Assembly (NCBI GenBank): GCA_036557785.1
Contig: DATBGZ010000094.1
Coordinates: 29,938-93,937, forward strand
Reading direction: 5' to 3'
Length of the DNA stretch: 64,000 nucleotides
Source: DATBGZ01 sp036557785
GTDB lineage: Bacteria; Actinomycetota; Actinomycetes; Mycobacteriales; Micromonosporaceae
The notes below the pieces were generated by a model, which was not told the DNA's origin, ran no database searches, and worked only from the letters and a program-made list of their open reading frames with translations. The stretch's first letter is position 1, and the number at the start of each line of letters is the position of its first letter. The translations under genes and the position numbers were made by a program. Of the stretch, positions 1-8,200 are shown piece after piece.

Positions 1-831
1 GGTCCGTATTTCCGTGACGGTACGGCCCGATGCTGTGACCAGCCCACCCGCCATCGTGTCATGAAACGCGGTCCACTCCCGCCGGGCCGCGACGAGCTGG
101 GCGCGCAGGTCCGCCACCGTCGTGACCGCCGCCTCATCGATGCGCGTGACGAAGTCCTGGACCGGCGGGTACAGGCTTCCATACTGGTACAGCAGCTCGC
201 CGTAGAAGTCGCCAAGCAGCGTCGGATGCAGCGTCCGGTAGTCGTCGGGATGGGGCACGACGAATGCGGCGGCGAGTGCGTCGGCGACATAGAGCAGGAC
301 ACCGCATTGCTCGGGGTAGATTTCGAAGATCCGCAGGGCCTCGGCCAGGTCAGGGATCTGGGCACCGGCATAGGTCAACTCCACGCGAGGCGACAGGCCC
401 TGAGTGACCGCCTGCCGGGTCCACTCCTCCCAGGCGATGCTGGGCCCGCCGAAGTGCAGGCCAAGGTACCCCTCCATAGCCAAGTGCAGCGGGAGGAAGC
501 GCAGCCGCCGGCGACCCTCGCGGCGAACCATGCGCCGCCGGTATCCGAGCCGAATGCAGCCGATTGCCCCGCCCGGCTGCGCAAGCTGCGTCCCGTACGC
601 CGCGGCAGGTGTCCCGTCTCCGGTCCAGTCGGCGACGAAGGCATGCGGGACTAGCGAGGCGTACGCGGTGCTGGGTCCAACGTGGACGATGGACGCCTCG
701 GCCGGATCATGGAGACTGGCGTGCAGCCGCAGGTCGACAACGGGCGACTCACGCAGCAGCGGCACCAACCGGACCACTCCCCACGTCTGGGCCGGAGCGC
801 TCGTTAGCCCGGCCAGGTCGAGGACGGTCAC
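1..831 (-). CDS. ARPP-type domain protein (tentative), partial at window edge
   Basis: The reading frame runs off the left edge, with 277 codons visible. It starts at GTG 831, overlapping the stop of the upstream vWA gene by 4 bases (GTGA), so the two are translationally coupled. The protein opens with VTVLDLAGLTSAPAQTWG and continues with a VRLVPLL motif, a PHAFVADW segment, LRFLPLHLAMEGYLGLHFGG, and CGVLLYVADALAAAFVVPHP. No signal peptide or membrane segment is visible. From memory this resembles the actinobacterial ARPP-1/ARPP-2 proteins that neighbour ADP-ribosylglycohydrolase and vWA genes. The family call is tentative because it rests on recall. The coding frame itself is secure from the coupling and codon use. 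Confidence 0.6.
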   Translation of the reverse strand, partial: MTVLDLAGLTSAPAQTWGVVRLVPLLRESPVVDLRLHASLHDPAEASIVHVGPSTAYASLVPHAFVADWTGDGTPAAAYGTQLAQPGGAIGCIRLGYRRRMVRREGRRRLRFLPLHLAMEGYLGLHFGGPSIAWEEWTRQAVTQGLSPRVELTYAGAQIPDLAEALRIFEIYPEQCGVLLYVADALAAAFVVPHPDDYRTLHPTLLGDFYGELLYQYGSLYPPVQDFVTRIDEAAVTTVADLRAQLVAARREWTAFHDTMAGGLVTASGRTVTEIRT

Positions 832-2291
832 GGCTCGTCCTCCTCGTCCTCGGTGGTCACGTCGTCGATTGAGCTCGCTTGCTCGATCAAGAAGGAGTCA
901 TCGGTGGGCGCGGTCGCATCGGTGACGCTGAGGAACTGGTCGACCCGCTCCGCCATGTGCCGGCGCAGATCCTCGAAGTTCGCCGCACCGGTCGCGAACC
1001 GCGACAGCTCGACCAGCGCTGGGGCATCCTCCGCATCGCGGAGACCGACCGTCGCAACGTCCGGGGAGAGCCGGTGCACGTCGAAGCCCGCATCGTCATA
1101 GACGGGGTTGAGGTGCACGATGGTGCTGCGTCCGCTCGGGTCCAGCCTGGTGCGCCATACGCGCAGCACCTCAGCGGCCTGGCCAGGCGGCGCGTTATCC
1201 CACCCATCGGAGACGATGACCAACCGATCGGGGCGCAGTTCAAGGCCGTCGAGCACCCGCTCACCGAGCGCGGTCGCGCCGAGGGGGTGGATCAGCAGTG
1301 GATCGCCCCGATGGGTCAGCCACAGCCCGGTGTACTCGGCGGCGAGCGCCTCGAACAGATAATGAGCGGCGAGCGCGACCGCGAGCGGGCGGCGGCGCTT
1401 GACCTGCGAGCCTACCGACGAGTACGAGTCGTCGAGCACGGCCACGACCCGACCCCACGTCCTGGCTCGGCGGCCGGCGGCGCGATGGGCAGCCCTACGC
1501 AGCGCGGTGGTCAGTTCGTCACGGCGGGCCGAGCGCTGCAGGCGCGGTAACGACAGCACATAGAGGGCGAGTCGGGTAAGCCGCGCTGTGCCGAGGTCCA
1601 TCGCAACGCGCTCCACGCCGAGGCCAGCGGCGCTGGCTTGCAGCCGCAGCCGCTCGCCGGCAGTCAGCCGCGGCTCGATCTCCGCTAGGAACTTCTTCCT
1701 GTCGATGCGATGCCGCACTGCGAGGCCCTCGGCAACGGTGTAGGGCAACTCGAAGAGCGCGCTGCGGTCGTAATGAGCCCGGCGCCAGGCCTCCAGGAGC
1801 GGCGCCTGGAACCGCTTGGGGCGGCGCCAGTCAAACAGGGCCGTACCCACTTCGCTCGGTAGGTCCAGGTGTGCATGCCTTGCGGCAACCGACAGCGAAC
1901 GGCGGTACTTCACGGCGTCCAACGTCAGATCGGGGCGGGCGGTGACCCACTCGCTGATGATCGCCCGGGTACGCCGATTGTTCACGCCCAGCGTGCGCAG
2001 CGACGCGATCAGCGCGTACACCCGCTGCGGGGGCAGCAGGCGCAGCCGGGCGGCGATCAGCCGCCCCTCCCGATGTCGCTGCCCGGGGTCGGATGCGGGC
2101 GTCCGCAGCAAGTTGAGAACGATCATAGCAGCATTGAGATGGTTGATTTCTAAAGCCAGGGCAGCCGCGTAAAGATCGCGGTAGTTGCCCGCCACATAGG
2201 TGTGCAGGAACTCCAGGGACATGCGCTGACCAGAGGAACTGGACCGGAATTCGGTCTGCGCAGTCGAGGCAATCGCCGCGTTGACGAACAT
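828..2291 (-). CDS. Ro60/TROVE-like protein with C-terminal vWA domain
   Basis: A 487-residue protein. Residues 1-275 are helical, Arg-rich and repeat-like, resembling the HEAT-like part of TROVE (Ro60) proteins. Residues 280-460 form a von Willebrand A fold with a MIDAS D287-x-S289-x-S291 motif and a second metal-loop Asp in VSDGWDN near residue 362. The C-terminus is a short acidic tail. I chose ATG 2291 because GAGGA lies 8 bases upstream; an in-frame GTG at 2387 has no ribosome-binding site. It is coupled by a 4-base overlap to the ARPP-like gene. Ro-type proteins bind misfolded or small RNAs, but RNA binding here is inference from fold resemblance only. vWA domains usually mediate metal-dependent protein contacts. 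Confidence 0.65.
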   Translation of the reverse strand: MFVNAAIASTAQTEFRSSSSGQRMSLEFLHTYVAGNYRDLYAAALALEINHLNAAMIVLNLLRTPASDPGQRHREGRLIAARLRLLPPQRVYALIASLRTLGVNNRRTRAIISEWVTARPDLTLDAVKYRRSLSVAARHAHLDLPSEVGTALFDWRRPKRFQAPLLEAWRRAHYDRSALFELPYTVAEGLAVRHRIDRKKFLAEIEPRLTAGERLRLQASAAGLGVERVAMDLGTARLTRLALYVLSLPRLQRSARRDELTTALRRAAHRAAGRRARTWGRVVAVLDDSYSSVGSQVKRRRPLAVALAAHYLFEALAAEYTGLWLTHRGDPLLIHPLGATALGERVLDGLELRPDRLVIVSDGWDNAPPGQAAEVLRVWRTRLDPSGRSTIVHLNPVYDDAGFDVHRLSPDVATVGLRDAEDAPALVELSRFATGAANFEDLRRHMAERVDQFLSVTDATAPTDDSFLIEQASSIDDVTTEDEEDEP

Positions 2292-2506
2292 GAGGATGTC
2301 CTCGCGGCCGACCCGGTCGGCCGCCGCGCTCGCTGCTAACACGCCTCCCGCCTCCCCACCCAGGTGCCGGCCGGGGAATGGGGGCACGAGCAGCGAAGCA
2401 TCGCTTCAGAGGCGGGTTCCGGAAGTCGCACCTGAGTCCCGCGGCCGGCCGGGCCAGGATAACCGCGTCGCACCCCAGGGCGCGACACAGTAACCCGCGC
2501 CCGGCG

Positions 2507-3658
2507 TCAGCCCGTGCAGCCGGTCAGCTCCGAGGAGACCGTGAACCCCATCGTCTCGACGTCGGCGCGGACCGGCCCGACGCCGCGGGCGTACCAAGAG
2601 GTGACCTGGGGCAGGAAGCTGTTCAGCATGCCCTGCATCACGTCGACCTGATCCTGCACCTGCGACGAGGCGCCGGTGAGGGAGATATCGGTGAACGTGA
2701 CCACCACCCCGACCACGTCACTGTACGAGCCGGCCTTGGTGGTCACCGTGGTGGACTGCGCAGCCGCGGCGTGCAGCGTGAACGTGATGGAGAGCGCATC
2801 CGCGTCGGAACCGAACGCGTCCGCGATGCCGGGCATCCCGGACACTGAGAGGGTCATGGTCGAGTCCTTCGACTTGCCCGCGCGCAGATCCTCGACCGAC
2901 GGGTAGACCAGGAAGCCCTCGGCCTCGATGTCCAGACCTTCCATCGACAACGACTGGGTCGGCACCCGCACCGTCCCGTCACTGGCCAACAGGTACACCA
3001 GATCCGTCTCGGTGGTGGCGGGGATCGGCACCGGCGCGGCATCCACCCCCGTGTCGCCCGGCGGACCCGCTGGCCCCCCATTGACGATTCCCGCGGGGAA
3101 ATCAGTCGGAAAATCCGTCGGGAACGGGAAGTCCGTCGGGAACGGGAAGTCGGTCGGGAGCGGGAAGCCCGTCGGGAAATCGGTCGGGAAGTTGAGTTGG
3201 GTCTCGCTCGTGGTGACCGCGTGGAGCGTGATCCGCACGCCGTCCGCCCCCGGCTCTACCGTCGACACCCGCTGTCTCACCGTGCTCATCGACGAGCCGA
3301 AGCCCAGATCGGTGCCGCCTTCGAAGGTGCACGCATACCCGACGCGCGCCGGCACGAAGTACGACGACCAGGTCGTCCCGCCGCCGGTGCCGTTGCCGAT
3401 ACGCGACAGCAGCACGAAGCCACCGGCACCGAGCGCGACCAACAGCACCGCACCACCGACCAGCGCCGCGACGAGAGCACCGGACCCACGTCTGCGCTGC
3501 GGTGCCTGCGGTACCTGCATCGGCATCGGGAACGTCAGGCCTTGCGGTGATACCGCTGTCGCAGGCATCGGGTTCGCAGCCGGCCGAGGATGCCCACAGT
3601 TCGGGCAGAAGCGACCCTCTGGCCCGAGCGCCATCCCACATCGCTGACAGAATTCCAT
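2507..3658 (-). CDS. zinc-ribbon single-pass membrane protein with FPTDFP repeat stalk
   Basis: A 383-residue protein. The N-terminal zinc ribbon has C4-x2-C7 and C18-x2-C21. A Pro-rich linker and an RRR stop-transfer signal precede one membrane helix at about 60-85. The remaining 300 residues should lie outside the cell. Residues 157-188 are an imperfect repeat of FPTDFP/FPTDFPFP units. The last 180 residues form an unrecognised domain of beta-rich character. ATG 3658 is used because the zinc ribbon begins directly there; the upstream in-frame start at 3709 adds 17 unrelated residues. I do not recognise a function. Zinc-ribbon-TM-ectodomain proteins are common in actinobacteria and are often of unknown sensing or envelope role. 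Confidence 0.8.
   Translation of the reverse strand: MEFCQRCGMALGPEGRFCPNCGHPRPAANPMPATAVSPQGLTFPMPMQVPQAPQRRRGSGALVAALVGGAVLLVALGAGGFVLLSRIGNGTGGGTTWSSYFVPARVGYACTFEGGTDLGFGSSMSTVRQRVSTVEPGADGVRITLHAVTTSETQLNFPTDFPTGFPLPTDFPFPTDFPFPTDFPTDFPAGIVNGGPAGPPGDTGVDAAPVPIPATTETDLVYLLASDGTVRVPTQSLSMEGLDIEAEGFLVYPSVEDLRAGKSKDSTMTLSVSGMPGIADAFGSDADALSITFTLHAAAAQSTTVTTKAGSYSDVVGVVVTFTDISLTGASSQVQDQVDVMQGMLNSFLPQVTSWYARGVGPVRADVETMGFTVSSELTGCTG
3091..3190. repeat. coding tandem repeat (FPTDFP stalk)
   Basis: Imperfect 12/18-base units containing GGGAAGTCSGTCGGGAA repeat inside the zinc-ribbon protein gene and encode alternating FPTDFP and FPLPTDFPFP residues. Unit length keeps the frame, so copy-number change would alter stalk length without a frameshift. 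Confidence 0.8.
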
Positions 3659-3766
3659 CGTCTTTGCCCCGTTCGCTGGCCCGGACAGGTCCTCGACGCA
3701 CTGTAGCAACCATTGCCATGCATCAGTTGGCCCGCGACGCCGGCGAGCCGGCCGACCACCACGGCG

Positions 3767-4234
3767 TCAGATCGACCGTCGGTGGCCGAGATGGATACCG
3801 ATGTGCCCGACCCCGAGCAGAGCAACGGCGCCGATCAACGGGAGCAGGCGCCCGTAGGCGCCGAGCAGCAGGAACGCCGCGACCGGCAGCGTCGAGAGCG
3901 GGACCGGCACCCCGAGCAGGCTTCGGTAGAAGTCGCCGACCGTCCGCGCGCTGAGGAAGTACCGCAACCAGCACACTTCGTACACGATCATGAGCGCGAC
4001 CGCGGCGACGAGCCACCAGGACCACGGCGACCAGACGCGCAGATTCGTGTCGGTGAAGATGACCGCGCTCGTCGCCGTGAGCACCTGCCCGGCGCGTTCG
4101 AGGAAACGCAGCACGTGGCTCTCGTCACCCGGGTCGTACCCGGCCGGCTTGGCGGTCACGCTCCACAGAGCATTCGGAACGAACAGGGCGACCAGGAACG
4201 CGGTACCCACGACCGAGAACCCGAGGTGTCCCAT
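3767..4234 (-). CDS. small multi-pass membrane protein (Rv3304-like)
   Basis: A 155-residue protein with about four hydrophobic segments (near 5-25, 46-62, 70-90 and 115-147) and a conserved-looking N-terminus MGHLGFSVVGTAFLVALF. It lies just downstream of the lpdA-type gene on the same strand. In M. tuberculosis a membrane protein of similar size (Rv3304) sits beside lpdA (Rv3303c), so the placement supports orthology. Function is unknown. The loop between helices 1 and 2 is polar (KPAGYDPGDESH). Confidence 0.75.
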   Translation of the reverse strand: MGHLGFSVVGTAFLVALFVPNALWSVTAKPAGYDPGDESHVLRFLERAGQVLTATSAVIFTDTNLRVWSPWSWWLVAAVALMIVYEVCWLRYFLSARTVGDFYRSLLGVPVPLSTLPVAAFLLLGAYGRLLPLIGAVALLGVGHIGIHLGHRRSI

Positions 4235-4288
4235 AACGGCCAGTCTTCCCGGCCAGGCCGCCCGCGGCAGGGCCGAGTGGCCCGCGCG

Positions 4289-5716
4289 TCAGTCGAACTC
4301 GTGGTGCATGAGTTGGCGGGCGGCCTCCGCGACCGAGCCGGACAGCGACGGATAGATCGTGATGGTATGGGCGAGCTGGCTCACCGAGAGGTGGTTCTCC
4401 ACGGCGAGCGCGATCGGCAGGATCAGCTCGCTCGCCTTCGGGGCCACGACCACGCCGCCGATCACCATGCCGGAGGCCGGTCGGCAGAACAACTTCACGA
4501 AGCCGTCGGTCAGCTCCGCCATCTTCGCGCGCGCGTTGCCGGAGAGCGGGAGCATCACCGTACGCGCGGGCACCCGACCGGAGTCCACATCGGACTGTGA
4601 CGCGCCGACCGTGGCGAGTTCCGGGTCGGTGAAGACGTTCGCGGAGACGGTCTGCAGCCACAAAGGGCTGACCGCCTCGCCGAGCGCGTGCCACATGGCG
4701 ATGCGGCCCTGCATCGCGGCGACGCTGGCGAGGGCGAGCACACCCGTGCAGTCGCCCGCGGCGTAGATGCCCGGCACGGTGGTGCGGGAGACGCGGTCGA
4801 CCGTGACGTGTCCCGATGCACCGACCTGCACGCCGTACTGGGCCAGGCCGAGGTTGGCGGTGTTCGGCACCGAGCCGACCGCCATCAGCGCATGCGAGCC
4901 CGTGACGGTCCGGCCATCCGCCAGCCGGACCTCGACCCCGCTGTCGGTAGGGCGGACGCCCTGCGCCCGGGCCTTGTTCAGCACGGTCATCCCGCGGGAC
5001 CGGAACACCCGCTCGATCACGGCGGCGGCGTCGGAGTCCTCGTGCGGCATGACCCGATCCCGTGACGAGACCAGCGTCACGTCGACCCCCGCCGCGAGGT
5101 AGGCGCTGGCGAACTCGGCACCCGTGACGCCGGAGCCCACCACGATCAGCCGCGACGGCAGGTCGGGCAGGTCGTAGAGCTGGCGCCAGGTCAGGATCCG
5201 CTCGCCATCCGGTACCGCCGCGGGCAGGATGCGGGGCGTGGCTCCGGTCGCGATCAGGACCGTGGTCGCCTGGAGCTCGTACGGGTCCCCGTCCGCAGGC
5301 TCGACGATCACCGGATGCGTGTGGGCCAGGAGGTCCTCGCCGAGCCGGGCCCGGCCGCGAATGAGCTCGACGCCGACCGCCTCGAGTTTGCCAGCGATAT
5401 CACCGGACTGGGCCAGGGCGAGCCGCTTCGCCCGGGCGTGGACGGCGGCCGCGTCGAGGGTGACCCGGGGTGGCGCTGCGGTGGCCGACCGGGCCCGTGC
5501 AGACGAGACCCGTACGCCGAGCCGCTCGCCATGCCGGAACGCGGTGACCGCATCGGTCGAGGCGATGAACGTCTTCGACGGCACGCAGTCCGACAGCACG
5601 CACGCCCCGCCGGCACCGTCGGTCTCGACCAGGGTCACCTCGGCATCGAGCTGGGCCGCGACCAACGCCGCCTCATATCCGGCCGGTCCGCCTCCGATGA
5701 TCACGATTCGTGCCAC
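4289..5716 (-). CDS. lpdA: LpdA-type FAD/NAD(P)H flavoprotein, quinone reductase-like
   Basis: A 475-residue member of the pyridine nucleotide-disulfide oxidoreductase family. The FAD site GGGPAGYEA is at 8-16, a second dinucleotide-binding glycine motif (VGSGVTGAEFA) lies near 185, and FAD-contacting AAGDCTG follows near 320. The C-terminal interface reads YPSLSGSVAEA, where true lipoamide dehydrogenases have HPTLSE. This matches the LpdA/Rv3303c subgroup, whose members reduce quinones rather than lipoamide. Unusually, both redox-active cysteine positions are occupied (C39-x4-C44), whereas the mycobacterial protein keeps only the second. GTG 5716 is chosen because the FAD motif begins seven residues later; GGGAG stands about 11 bases upstream. 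Confidence 0.9.
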   Translation of the reverse strand: MARIVIIGGGPAGYEAALVAAQLDAEVTLVETDGAGGACVLSDCVPSKTFIASTDAVTAFRHGERLGVRVSSARARSATAAPPRVTLDAAAVHARAKRLALAQSGDIAGKLEAVGVELIRGRARLGEDLLAHTHPVIVEPADGDPYELQATTVLIATGATPRILPAAVPDGERILTWRQLYDLPDLPSRLIVVGSGVTGAEFASAYLAAGVDVTLVSSRDRVMPHEDSDAAAVIERVFRSRGMTVLNKARAQGVRPTDSGVEVRLADGRTVTGSHALMAVGSVPNTANLGLAQYGVQVGASGHVTVDRVSRTTVPGIYAAGDCTGVLALASVAAMQGRIAMWHALGEAVSPLWLQTVSANVFTDPELATVGASQSDVDSGRVPARTVMLPLSGNARAKMAELTDGFVKLFCRPASGMVIGGVVVAPKASELILPIALAVENHLSVSQLAHTITIYPSLSGSVAEAARQLMHHEFD

Positions 5717-5760
5717 TGTGACCGAAGCTCCCGTCGCGCACCATTCTTGATTACGGTCCG

Positions 5761-5793
5761 TTGGCATTCTTCCGCACGATGCTTTGGACTATC
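5761..5793 (+). promoter_or_regulatory. putative promoter for leaderless GGCT-like gene
   Basis: TTGGCA at 5761-5766 and GACTAT at 5787-5792 form a weak -35/-10 pair with a long 20-base spacer. The -10 box ends about nine bases before GTG 5802, and no Shine-Dalgarno precedes that start, which suggests a leaderless transcript. Confidence 0.3.
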
Positions 5794-5801
5794 GTCACTG
5801 C

Positions 5802-6266
5802 GTGCGTTTGTACGCCGCGTACGGTTCCAACCTGGACCCTGGACGGATGCGGGCATACTGCCCCCATTCGCCGCTAGTCGGCACGGGTTGGATCGAGGGT
5901 TGGCGCATGACGTTCGGCGGCGAAGGCCTCCTCGGTTACGAGGGCGCGGTTTGCACGATCGTGGAGTCGGATACGAAGGGTGATCGAGTCTTCGTGGCTC
6001 TGTACGATGTGGACGCCCAGGATGAGCAGATCCTCGATGAGGTCGAGGGCGCGGTCGCGGGCACGTATCAGAAGCTGCATCTGCGAGTCGTCACCCTCGA
6101 CGGGGAGATCACCTCGTGGGTCTACGTCCTCGCGGGGTACGAGGGCGGCCTGCCCACCGCATGGCTGGTCAACGAGATCGCCAACGCCGCCCAGAAGGCT
6201 GGCGCGCCGGACGACTACATCGAGGCGATCCGCGGCCGACCCACCCGTACCGACACTGTGGAGTGA
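5802..6266 (+). CDS. gamma-glutamylcyclotransferase-like (GGCT/BtrG fold) protein
   Basis: A 154-residue protein starting VRLYAAYGSNLDPGRM. The YGSNL loop is the substrate-binding signature of the GGCT fold. Downstream elements VFVALYDVDAQDEQILDEVEG and YVLAGYEGGLPTAW also fit, with a Glu in the position expected of the general base. The upstream TTG at 5784 adds only six residues and has no support, so GTG 5802 is preferred. The gene is divergent from the lpdA-type flavoprotein. Family members cyclise gamma-glutamyl amines or amides to 5-oxoproline. The exact substrate cannot be told from sequence. Confidence 0.8.
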   Translation: MRLYAAYGSNLDPGRMRAYCPHSPLVGTGWIEGWRMTFGGEGLLGYEGAVCTIVESDTKGDRVFVALYDVDAQDEQILDEVEGAVAGTYQKLHLRVVTLDGEITSWVYVLAGYEGGLPTAWLVNEIANAAQKAGAPDDYIEAIRGRPTRTDTVE

Positions 6267-6292
6267 ACGCCGGGCCCGTACGGTCGTGGCCG

Positions 6293-7087
6293 TCACCCGG
6301 CGGTTGAGCAATTGGCGACGGCGGCCGCGACGGTGGTCAGGCGATCGACCAGCTCCACCCGTTCGCCCGCGTCGAGCACGGCATAGGCGCAGCCGGTGAT
6401 CCGGTCGGCGAGCGCGGTGGCGAGGGTGTAACGCCGCAGGACGGAAATGCGCGGCGGGAACGGCGGGCTCCAGCCGCAGGTGATCGCCTCCTGTTCTCCC
6501 TCGGGGCCGGCGATGAGAACCTCGACGGGGCGCAGCCCCAGGGCGCGGCAGGCCAGGAGCATGGCGCCCGCCCGGTGCTCCGCGAGCGCGTGGACGAGCA
6601 GGGCGACCTGGGCGGAGTCAGCAGTCGGCGCTGCATCGATGGTTGCCGATACCATCGCGCGGGTCGCGGCGAAGACGGGCATCGCGACCGCGTCGGCCCC
6701 GCCGACCACCCGGGTGAGCAGGTCGGCCAGGCGGTTGTCGGAGACCTCGGCGAGTGTGGTGGTACCCCATCGCGCGCACTCCGCGAGCCGGGCCGCGGCG
6801 ACCGTGGACGGACCCACGGGCCGGGCCGCGTCCCAGCCGGTGCGCAGGGCGTCGGGCGCGACCGTGCCGAGCGCCGCGGCGAGGGTCTCCGGGTGCACGT
6901 CGTCGCCGAGCACGCCGGCCCGCCCGGCCAGGTAGAACGACCACCCGTTCAGTGCCAACGCCCGGGCCCGTCGCAGGACGCCGGGGTCAGTGGTCCAGGC
7001 GCTCTCCACCTCACCAACGGGTCGCACTGCCGCGGCCGCGGCAAGCTCGGGCGTCACACTTGGGGATTCTCCCCTCGGCTCCGCCAT
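6293..7087 (-). CDS. SalK/SCO6745-like helical protein
   Basis: A 264-residue, almost wholly helical and Ala-rich protein. The segment NGWSFYLAGRAGVLGD (about 47-62) and the pattern VGPSTVAAARLAECARWG followed by SDNRLADLLTRVVGGA resemble the actinobacterial SCO6745/SalK family. Members of that family have been linked to salt or regulator contexts without a firm biochemical role. No signal peptide or metal motif is visible. It converges on the GGCT-like gene with a 26-base gap and is divergent from the DUF4349 lipoprotein gene. Confidence 0.6.
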   Translation of the reverse strand: MAEPRGESPSVTPELAAAAAVRPVGEVESAWTTDPGVLRRARALALNGWSFYLAGRAGVLGDDVHPETLAAALGTVAPDALRTGWDAARPVGPSTVAAARLAECARWGTTTLAEVSDNRLADLLTRVVGGADAVAMPVFAATRAMVSATIDAAPTADSAQVALLVHALAEHRAGAMLLACRALGLRPVEVLIAGPEGEQEAITCGWSPPFPPRISVLRRYTLATALADRITGCAYAVLDAGERVELVDRLTTVAAAVANCSTAG

Positions 7088-7241
7088 CGCACTACTCGAT
7101 CACTCCTGAATCGACAGTTGCGACCGCTGGCCCCGACCCGGTGCAGCCGAATCGTGACCGTACGGAGTCCGAAGCACCGGAACCGGGGGAGTACAACCGT
7201 CATCCAAGTCCCGCCATCCCTCGTGCCGGTCTGGAGGAGAC

Positions 7242-8153
7242 ATGACCACCCGCCCCCGCAAGGCCCTCGCCGCGATCGTCGTCGCGCTGGTCGGTCTGTT
7301 GGCCGTCGCCGGATGCAGCGCTGACTCGGCCAACCGAACCAGCAACAACGCCCCCGCAGCGGCGCCGGAAGACGGCGTGGCCGGTGGGCAGGGCGCTGGT
7401 GACAAGGCCGCACCCCTGCCGAGCGCGGGAGGCGTCGGGACGCAGGCCCCGGTGGACGAACGGTCGCTCATCTACACCGGCACCATGACGGTCCGGGTGG
7501 CCTCGGTGGTGGCCGCCGCGGACCAGTCGATCGCGATCACCATGGGCCTGCGCGGCATCGTGGCCGGGGACAACCGGACGATCGACGTGACCGGGTCACA
7601 GGCGACGCTCGTGCTGCGGGTCCCCGCCGACCAGTTCACGTCCACTCTGGACGCTTTCGGGCGGCTCGGTGGAGAACTGAACCGGCAGGTCAATGCCGAG
7701 GACGTCACCGACCAGTTGGTCGACCTCGATGCCCGCATCGCGACCCAGCAGGCCAGCGTGAACCGGATCCGGCAACTGCTGGCGAAGGCACAGACGATCG
7801 CCGATATCGTCTCGCTGGAGGACGAACTCACCACCCGGCAGGCCGACCTCGACTCGCTCACGCAGCGCCGGGCGAAGATGGGTGGGCTGGTCTCGCTGGC
7901 CACCATCACGCTAATACTCGTCGATTCCACCGGCTCAGTGGCGACCAAGCCACAGGAGACAGGCTTCATGGCCGGCCTGCGCTCGGGGTGGCACGGCTTC
8001 CTCGTGTCGGTCAAGGGCGTGCTCACGGTCGCCGGTTGGCTGCTGCCATGGCTCATCGCGATCGGCGCGCCGGTCCTGATCGTGCTCTGGATCCTGCGGG
8101 CGCGCCGGCGGCGGACCCGCGGCGAGGCGACACCGCCGGTCGACGCCCCGTAG
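7242..8153 (+). CDS. DUF4349 lipoprotein
   Basis: A 303-residue protein. The signal peptide ends in lipobox AVAG-C25, followed by a Gly/Ala/Pro-rich spacer to about residue 70. The DUF4349 core begins LIYTGTMTVRVASV and contains a predicted coiled coil at about 160-215 (LDARIATQQASVNRIRQLL...). A C-terminal membrane helix spans about 262-287, followed by a RARRRRTR cytoplasmic anchor. The protein is therefore held in the membrane at both ends. A purine-rich GGAGGAG-like stretch (ggaggagac) precedes ATG 7242. DUF4349 proteins are envelope proteins of unknown function. Confidence 0.9.
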   Translation: MTTRPRKALAAIVVALVGLLAVAGCSADSANRTSNNAPAAAPEDGVAGGQGAGDKAAPLPSAGGVGTQAPVDERSLIYTGTMTVRVASVVAAADQSIAITMGLRGIVAGDNRTIDVTGSQATLVLRVPADQFTSTLDAFGRLGGELNRQVNAEDVTDQLVDLDARIATQQASVNRIRQLLAKAQTIADIVSLEDELTTRQADLDSLTQRRAKMGGLVSLATITLILVDSTGSVATKPQETGFMAGLRSGWHGFLVSVKGVLTVAGWLLPWLIAIGAPVLIVLWILRARRRRTRGEATPPVDAP

Positions 8154-8195
8154 CGACCCCGGATGCAGCGACCCAGGATGCAGCGACCCGGTGCA
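8153..8195. repeat. 15-base tandem repeat between convergent genes
   Basis: GCGACCCCGGATGCA (8153-8167), GCGACCCAGGATGCA (8168-8182) and a 13-base variant (8183-8195), with a fourth partial copy entering the next gene's stop region. It lies between the converging ends of the DUF4349 gene and the M20 amidohydrolase gene. Confidence 0.75.
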
Positions 8196-8200
8196 GCGAC

